Part shown: piece after piece, positions 6,818 to 10,835 of the stretch
Numbering within the stretch: the first letter of the stretch is position 1
Layout of the letters: each line of letters begins with the position of its first letter
Assembly: GCA_002727395.1 (NCBI GenBank)
Contig: PBWY01000095.1
Span: 1-10,835, forward strand
Length of the DNA stretch: 10,835 nucleotides
Origin: Rhodospirillales bacterium
GTDB taxonomy: Bacteria; Pseudomonadota; Alphaproteobacteria; MPNO01; UBA2964
Direction: 5' to 3'
Notes under the pieces: generated by a model
The model's input: only the letters and a program-made list of their open reading frames with translations
Told to the model about the DNA's origin: nothing
Databases searched by the model: none
Translations under genes and position numbers: made by a program

Positions 6818-7723
6818 ATGACAAGGGTCTCCGTAATTATTCCAACTTTTAACCGACAGGATTTGATCTCTAATTGTGTTGATTCGGTGATGGATCAAAC
6901 AAAACAAGCAGATGAAATCATCGTCGTGGATGACGGTTCTGTTGACGATACTTGGAGAATTCTACGAGAAAAGGGTTTTTCTGACTCTTTGCAAACAAAA
7001 ACACCTTTAAGATATATTTACCAAAACAATCAGGGGGTTAGTGCAGCAAGAAATATTGGTATAAAGTCTTCAAGATATGAATATATCGCTTTACTGGACT
7101 CTGATGATCATTGGTTAAAAAATAAATTAGAACGACAAATTTCTTCACTAGAGGCAAAAAACTTCTCCTGCCGTATAAGTCACACTGATGAGATATGGAT
7201 TAGGAATGGTGTCAGAGTAAATGCCCAAAAAAAACATGCTAAAAGTGGGGGTAATATTTTTCATAAATCCCTAAAGCTGTGCTGTATTTCACCAAGTTCA
7301 ACTGTTATCCATAAATCCGTTTTTGACGATTTTGGATATTTCGATGAAAAATTAAGAGCATGTGAGGATTATGATTTTTGGTTAAGGTTCTCTGCATACG
7401 AAGACGTCCATTTTCTAAATGAACCATTAGTAATTAAATTTGGGGGACACAGTGACCAATTGTCTAAGGCCTATTGGGGCATGGACAGGTTTCGTATTTA
7501 TGCTCTTGAAAAGCTCGTTCGAGAACAAAATCTAAGTGATGCAAAGAGACAAGCAACACTCAGAGAACTAATTTATAGACTTGGTATTTTAATAGGTGGC
7601 GCCAAAAAAAGAGATAAATTTATTTTTGCACAAGAACTGACAAGTAAAAAATCCCATTGGGAAATGGTTCTTCTGGAAGGAAAAAATCATATTGATAGGA
7701 TAGTTTGTGGAAATAAAAATTAA
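6818..7723 (+). CDS. Glycosyltransferase family 2 (GT-A fold)
   Basis: A 301-residue cytosolic GT2 enzyme. The N-terminal nucleotide-sugar-binding part begins VSVIIPTFNR, followed by VVDDGS with Asp38 and Asp39. The metal-binding DxD is ALLDSDDHW with Asp94 and Asp96. The acceptor side carries the ED motif in CEDYDFWLR (Glu183, Asp184), the usual catalytic-base position for inverting GT2 enzymes. A GGHSDQLS segment followed by a helical C-terminus near 209-235 is distinctive. There is no membrane helix. It heads a four-gene operon and overlaps the next gene by 17 nt. AAGAAGG abuts the ATG, and a 7-codon frame from 6798 ends in TGA overlapping that ATG, so the start may be translationally coupled. 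The sugar donor and acceptor are unknown; context suggests a small-molecule or nucleoside-derived acceptor rather than cell-wall glycan, but this is inference. Confidence 0.9.
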   Translation: MTRVSVIIPTFNRQDLISNCVDSVMDQTKQADEIIVVDDGSVDDTWRILREKGFSDSLQTKTPLRYIYQNNQGVSAARNIGIKSSRYEYIALLDSDDHWLKNKLERQISSLEAKNFSCRISHTDEIWIRNGVRVNAQKKHAKSGGNIFHKSLKLCCISPSSTVIHKSVFDDFGYFDEKLRACEDYDFWLRFSAYEDVHFLNEPLVIKFGGHSDQLSKAYWGMDRFRIYALEKLVREQNLSDAKRQATLRELIYRLGILIGGAKKRDKFIFAQELTSKKSHWEMVLLEGKNHIDRIVCGNKN

Positions 7724-8543
7724 AATTTGTTGGGTTATAGCGCTGCACGCCGAAGCCAGACCGATAATAGAAGCGTACAGAATGAAGATTTTTTCAAACG
7801 AGTTGATATTTCCGGTCTATATAAATCATGAGACTGGTCATGCATTGGTAATTTCCGGCATTGGCACCGCAAGGTCTGCAGCTGCAGCAACCTATTTGAA
7901 GACACTATTAAGCATTGAAAATTATGCCGCTTGGGTAAATATCGGCATAGCTGGGTTTTTTAAGGAACCAGTTGGAAAAATCTATCAAGCTTTAAAAGTA
8001 CTTAACTGTCATGATAATCAAGCTTTCTTTCCCGGGCTTCGTCTATCAGATTATGTACAGGGCTCACCTTTACTGACGGTAAGTAAACCCGAATTAAACT
8101 TCGCCTCTAGAGTTCTTTATGATATGGAAGCCGCTGGTTTCTGTGAGGTCGCCCCTTTATTTAGCTGCAATGAACTAACATTTGTTTTCAAAGTTGTATC
8201 CGACACACCAATGACAAAATTTAATAATTCCAAAAAATTCGTGAAAGGGCTTCTAGAAAATAATATGGAAATCATTTCCAAACTTTTGATGCAAATTGAA
8301 GAAGTCGTAGCCGAAGAAGAAAAAAGATTAAGAATGCCTGAAGAAGTAAAAGAAGTAATGGCAATTTTTCACTTTACAGAGAGTAATAGACATAATTTCG
8401 AAATGGTTTACCGAAAGTGGCGATCCACCTTCCCTGATAGAAAATTTGATGAAGTCCAGCCTCCAGAAAATTCAGCGAAAGCTCTTATAAATAATTTAGA
8501 AAAAGAGCTTTTAGATGAGGTTAAAGATTGGACTTTGACGTGA
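7707..8543 (+). CDS. Nucleoside phosphorylase/MTAN-fold protein with C-terminal extension
   Basis: A 278-residue protein in two parts. Residues 5-195 match the PNP/UDP/MTAN fold. IALHAEARP has Glu16 where MTAN has its first catalytic Glu. VISGIGTARSAAAATYL is the phosphate/glycine loop. VNIGIAGF is the following strand. YDMEAAGF has Met140-Glu141 for ribose contact. KVVSDTP has Asp166, the usual purine N7 acid. All key residues seem present, so it may be catalytically active, splitting a glycosidic bond in a purine nucleoside or 5'-deoxyadenosine-like molecule. Residues about 196-278 form an extra charged, mostly helical region (EEVVAEEEKRLR, then RKWRSTFPDRKF) that I do not recognise. GTG at 7707 is chosen because AGGA lies 6 nt ahead. 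It overlaps the genes on both sides by 16-17 nt, so it is a core operon member. Its product could recycle radical-SAM by-products. Confidence 0.8.
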   Translation: MEIKIKICWVIALHAEARPIIEAYRMKIFSNELIFPVYINHETGHALVISGIGTARSAAAATYLKTLLSIENYAAWVNIGIAGFFKEPVGKIYQALKVLNCHDNQAFFPGLRLSDYVQGSPLLTVSKPELNFASRVLYDMEAAGFCEVAPLFSCNELTFVFKVVSDTPMTKFNNSKKFVKGLLENNMEIISKLLMQIEEVVAEEEKRLRMPEEVKEVMAIFHFTESNRHNFEMVYRKWRSTFPDRKFDEVQPPENSAKALINNLEKELLDEVKDWTLT

Positions 8544-9532
8544 TAGAAACGATTTTTGTAGAAGAAGCTATAAATGACCACCCAACAACAGGACACATAC
8601 TGAAATCTCTTCCACGTGCACAATTCATAGAGATAAGCCGCTATCAGGAAATATTTAACAAAAGACATCAAAACTTCCGACTGCAAAAGAAAAACCCTTG
8701 TCTGATATTAGCCAAGAAACATGAAAATTTTGTTTTGCCCGCACCAGCTGGATTCGGCATGAATTCCAATTTAAATTTTTATTTTTCTCATATGTATAAT
8801 TGTATTTACGATTGCAGGTACTGCTTTTTACAGGGGATGTATTCTTCAGCACACTACATATTATTTGTAAACTACGAAGATTTCTTTAAAGCTATTTCAG
8901 AAACTATTGAAAAATACTCGGATAATTCTCTTACTTTCTTTTCTGGTTACGATTGCGACTCTTTAGCATTTGAGAAAATAAGTAATTTTGCAAATCACTC
9001 TCTAAATTTTTTTTCTGACCATCCATCTATCGAACTAGAATTAAGAACAAAAAGTATCGTGACAAGTCCCTTAATAAAACGAGAACCGTTGAGAAATTGC
9101 ATAGTAGCCTTCAGTTTATCCCCGAAGAAAATAGCGAATATTCTTGATAAAAAAGCGCCGAGTATTTCCCTAAGAATAAATGCACTAAAACAGTTAGCCA
9201 AAGCAGGTTGGTCGGTGGGTCTCAGGTTTGATCCTTTGATATATTGCGCAGACTGGGAAACGATGTATTCCGAACTCATAGCGGAGATCATGCACGACTT
9301 AAACCCTCGCAGTCTGCACTCCGTGAGCTACGGGCCGCTAAGGTTTCCAAAGAAAATGTACAAGAAAATTTTTACCCTGCACCCAAATGATAAGTTATTT
9401 TCCTTCCCTATGAAGGAGAAAGCTGGGATTATTTCTTACGGTACCGAAATAGAAGATTTAATGTCTAAATTTATAAAAAATGAACTAAATAAATATACCA
9501 GCCACAACAAGATATTTCGATGTGCAGTATAA
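8528..9532 (+). CDS. Radical SAM protein, spore photoproduct lyase family
   Basis: A 334-residue enzyme homologous to spore photoproduct lyase. The [4Fe-4S]/SAM motif is Cys92-x3-Cys96-x2-Cys99 (NCIYDCRYCFLQG), with the SPL-like spacing. The rest of the partial barrel follows: FFSGYDCDS at 137-145, ELELRTKS near 170-177, AFSLSPK, and GLRFDPLIY at about 231-239. In B. subtilis SplB, as I recall it, the hydrogen-donor Cys sits in EASCTSD and a Tyr follows the third cluster Cys. Here the aligned residues are Tyr141 (with Cys143 two later) and Phe100, so direct thymine-dimer reversal looks doubtful. TTG at 8528 is favoured because GAGG lies 7 nt ahead; GTG at 8540 overlaps the upstream TGA and is the alternative. 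The protein may instead modify a nucleoside, sugar or lipid. Confidence 0.85.
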   Translation: MDFDVIETIFVEEAINDHPTTGHILKSLPRAQFIEISRYQEIFNKRHQNFRLQKKNPCLILAKKHENFVLPAPAGFGMNSNLNFYFSHMYNCIYDCRYCFLQGMYSSAHYILFVNYEDFFKAISETIEKYSDNSLTFFSGYDCDSLAFEKISNFANHSLNFFSDHPSIELELRTKSIVTSPLIKREPLRNCIVAFSLSPKKIANILDKKAPSISLRINALKQLAKAGWSVGLRFDPLIYCADWETMYSELIAEIMHDLNPRSLHSVSYGPLRFPKKMYKKIFTLHPNDKLFSFPMKEKAGIISYGTEIEDLMSKFIKNELNKYTSHNKIFRCAV

Positions 9533-10256
9533 AAATACATGGGGCAAAACGTTGACAAATAGAACGGCACTAGTCACCGGAAGTTCTAGTGGTATAGGCC
9601 AAGCAATTACTGAAGCTTTACTAAGTAATGGCCACGATGTCATAGGTTTGGCCCGTGACCACGATAAATTTAAGCCTCGATATGATAACTATCACCCAAT
9701 TACTGTCGATTTATCGGATATCGAAAACACCGAAACCATGGTTCACGGTTTGCTGAATGAATACCCAGATATCAGTATTTTTATTGGTAATGCCGGATAT
9801 GGTGACTTTAAGCATCTAGAGAATTTTTCATCATTACAGATCAAGAATTTTCTAATTACTAATCTAGTCTCTCAAATTATTTTATGTCGTCACCTTATAA
9901 CTTATTTAAAAAGAAAGGACGCCGGCGATATTATTTTTATGGGTTCTGAAGCGGCGCTAGCTGGAAAAAAAAACGCGACGCTTTATTCAACTGCTAAGTT
10001 TGGTTTAAGGGGATTCGCTCAGGCTCTTCGAGATGAGATTCGTACCTCTGGCGTAAGAGTATGTCTTATAAATCCTGGCTTAGTGAGAACTCCATTTTTT
10101 GAAACTTTAAATTTTGAACCCGGTCAATATGAAAATAATGCTATAGAACCCGAAGATGTCGCAAAAATAGTTATAGAAATTTTGAATACTAGAGCTGGAA
10201 CAAACATAGATGAAATTAATTTATCCCCTTCCTCTCAGTTAATTAATTTTAAATGA
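9522..10256 (+). CDS. Short-chain dehydrogenase/reductase (classical SDR)
   Basis: A 244-residue NAD(P)-dependent oxidoreductase with a Rossmann fold. The cofactor motif TGSSSGIG lies at 19-26, Asp63 is in TVDLSD, NAG at 90-92, the structural Asn114, catalytic Ser142 in MGSEAA, Tyr155 and Lys159 in YSTAKFG, and the PGLVRTPF loop at 185-192. The end, NIDEINLSPSSQ, resembles the YdfG-like group. GTG at 9522 overlaps the previous gene by 11 nt but lacks a ribosome site. TTG at 9552 has GGGG 7 nt ahead and gives the usual short N-terminus (MTNRTALVTG), so the true start may be there. It is the last gene of the operon and probably reduces or oxidises a carbonyl or alcohol made by its neighbours. 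The substrate is unknown. Confidence 0.9.
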   Translation: MQYKNTWGKTLTNRTALVTGSSSGIGQAITEALLSNGHDVIGLARDHDKFKPRYDNYHPITVDLSDIENTETMVHGLLNEYPDISIFIGNAGYGDFKHLENFSSLQIKNFLITNLVSQIILCRHLITYLKRKDAGDIIFMGSEAALAGKKNATLYSTAKFGLRGFAQALRDEIRTSGVRVCLINPGLVRTPFFETLNFEPGQYENNAIEPEDVAKIVIEILNTRAGTNIDEINLSPSSQLINFK

Positions 10257-10350
10257 AATGTCTTTTTTGATCTAATATACTGTACTTACTTAATCGTTAT
10301 TGGAATCTTCATTATCTTTGAAGAATAAAATCTTGAAAAACCATCAGACA

Positions 10351-10491
10351 CTAAATAAATAGCTTTCCAAGCCAACTATGTGTCAACCAACCCAAAGCAA
10401 AACCCAGTAGAAACTGTATATCGATAATAAAGTTGAACAACCAACCAAAAAAGAAGACTACTGGATATTTTATAAAAACCCACTTAGACAT
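10351..10491 (-). CDS. Small membrane protein (46 residues)
   Basis: A 46-codon minus-strand frame starting MSKWVFIKYPVVFF and ending WLGKLFI. Residues about 7-24 and 25-37 are strongly hydrophobic, separated by a short FNFIIDIQ stretch, so one long or two short membrane segments are likely. ATG at 10491 is preferred over the upstream ATG at 10533, because AAGGGG lies 6 nt before it. I do not recognise the family. The amino-acid pattern (aromatic, Lys at both ends) is unlike random antisense sequence, and no other gene covers the region. It lies between the SDR gene and hspQ, and no function can be assigned. Confidence 0.45.
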   Translation of the reverse strand: MSKWVFIKYPVVFFFGWLFNFIIDIQFLLGFALGWLTHSWLGKLFI

Positions 10492-10590
10492 GTGAAACCC
10501 CTTTTTTAAACTTTTGGGTATAACGCAGTTCAATTAAGGCAAAATCACGTCCTTTATCATTTTAATTTTTAACTATGGATTTTTACTGCA

Positions 10591-10602
10591 AAGGGGCCCC
10601 TT
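10591..10602. repeat. Perfect 12-bp palindrome AAGGGGCCCCTT
   Basis: A self-complementary GC-rich site in the 3' flank of hspQ, 63 nt beyond its stop codon. It has no loop or T run, so it is not a convincing terminator. It could be a protein-binding site or chance. Confidence 0.3.
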
Positions 10603-10665
10603 ACATCGCGCTAGAGCAACATTGGCCTTAGGAGCCACGCAGATATAAGTTTCTAGACAATAGGT

Positions 10666-10835
10666 TTAGTGGGAAACACGTAGACTAACATAAACGCCAC
10701 TCTTCAATTCAGAGAAAAATTGACTAAGAAATGGGTGTGCTATCGGTTTCCCCGTTAAATCAGTTTCCAGATTTTTCTCGGCAACATAGGTAGAATGTTC
10801 CGCCTGATGGACTAGCACGTGATACCATGGCTCAT
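10666..10835 (-). CDS. hspQ: HspQ (YccV-like) family, C-terminal part, cut by the window edge
   Basis: The last 56 codons of a minus-strand gene whose start lies beyond the right edge. The translation contains EPWYHVLVHQAEHSTYVAE, which matches the PWYHV...TYLAE core of HspQ/YccV, followed by NLETDLTGKPIAHPFLSQFF and a short C-terminus ending in SLRVSH. HspQ in E. coli is a small cytosolic heat-shock protein (about 105 residues) that binds hemimethylated DNA and modulates Lon-dependent proteolysis and DnaA stability. The reading frame is open to the edge with TAA at 10666-10668. In many proteobacteria the gene is heat inducible, but its promoter is outside this window. Confidence 0.9.
   Translation of the reverse strand, partial: EPWYHVLVHQAEHSTYVAEKNLETDLTGKPIAHPFLSQFFSELKSGVYVSLRVSH

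Noticed and set aside
8408..8686. 92-codon minus-strand frame across the phosphorylase/SPL junction
   Set aside because: Antisense shadow of two well-supported overlapping genes with no recognisable protein features.
10306..10324. TCTTCA/TGAAGA hairpin after the SDR gene as a terminator
   Set aside because: Six base pairs with a 7-nt loop and no T run on either strand; too weak to call.

Overview
The window is AT-rich bacterial DNA that most resembles a marine, low-GC proteobacterium, and I lean towards an alphaproteobacterium. The pointers are a class GN sortase with a VIT/VWA target protein (the 'marine proteobacterial' sortase pair), a DUF3429 membrane protein, the end of an HspQ gene, and a leader-like element carrying a near-perfect anti-anti-Shine-Dalgarno. 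No rRNA, tRNA, insertion sequence or CRISPR array is visible. The taxonomic placement is inference.

Left part (1-2400): an aldo/keto reductase resembling E. coli YdbC/PdxI, a four-helix DUF3429 protein in the same direction, and a convergent TauD/TfdA-type 2-oxoglutarate/Fe(II) dioxygenase. Middle (2400-5260): a two-gene operon divergent from the dioxygenase. A secreted VIT+VWA protein ends in LPQTG, a transmembrane helix and a basic tail. It overlaps its dedicated class GN sortase by 16 nt, so enzyme and substrate are encoded together. A DMT/EamA transporter follows on the minus strand (5461-6363).

The stretch 6364-6817 has no long gene but is not empty. It holds a candidate promoter, a 15-nt match to the complement of the 16S rRNA 3' end placed directly before an ATG, a 25-codon small ORF, three hairpins and a strong rho-independent terminator. 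This is the most distinctive non-standard element in the window. It is either a free-standing small transcript with a peptide, or a leader/attenuator for the operon that follows.

The right part (6818-10256) is a tightly packed plus-strand operon with overlapping genes: a GT-A family 2 glycosyltransferase, a nucleoside phosphorylase/MTAN-fold protein with an extra C-terminal region, a radical-SAM protein of the spore-photoproduct-lyase family, and a short-chain dehydrogenase. The lyase homologue keeps the CxxxCxxC cluster motif. It appears to lack the hydrogen-donor cysteine at the expected site. The gene mix suggests a radical-SAM modification pathway rather than simple DNA repair. At the right edge, on the minus strand, are a probable 46-residue membrane protein and the 3' part of hspQ.
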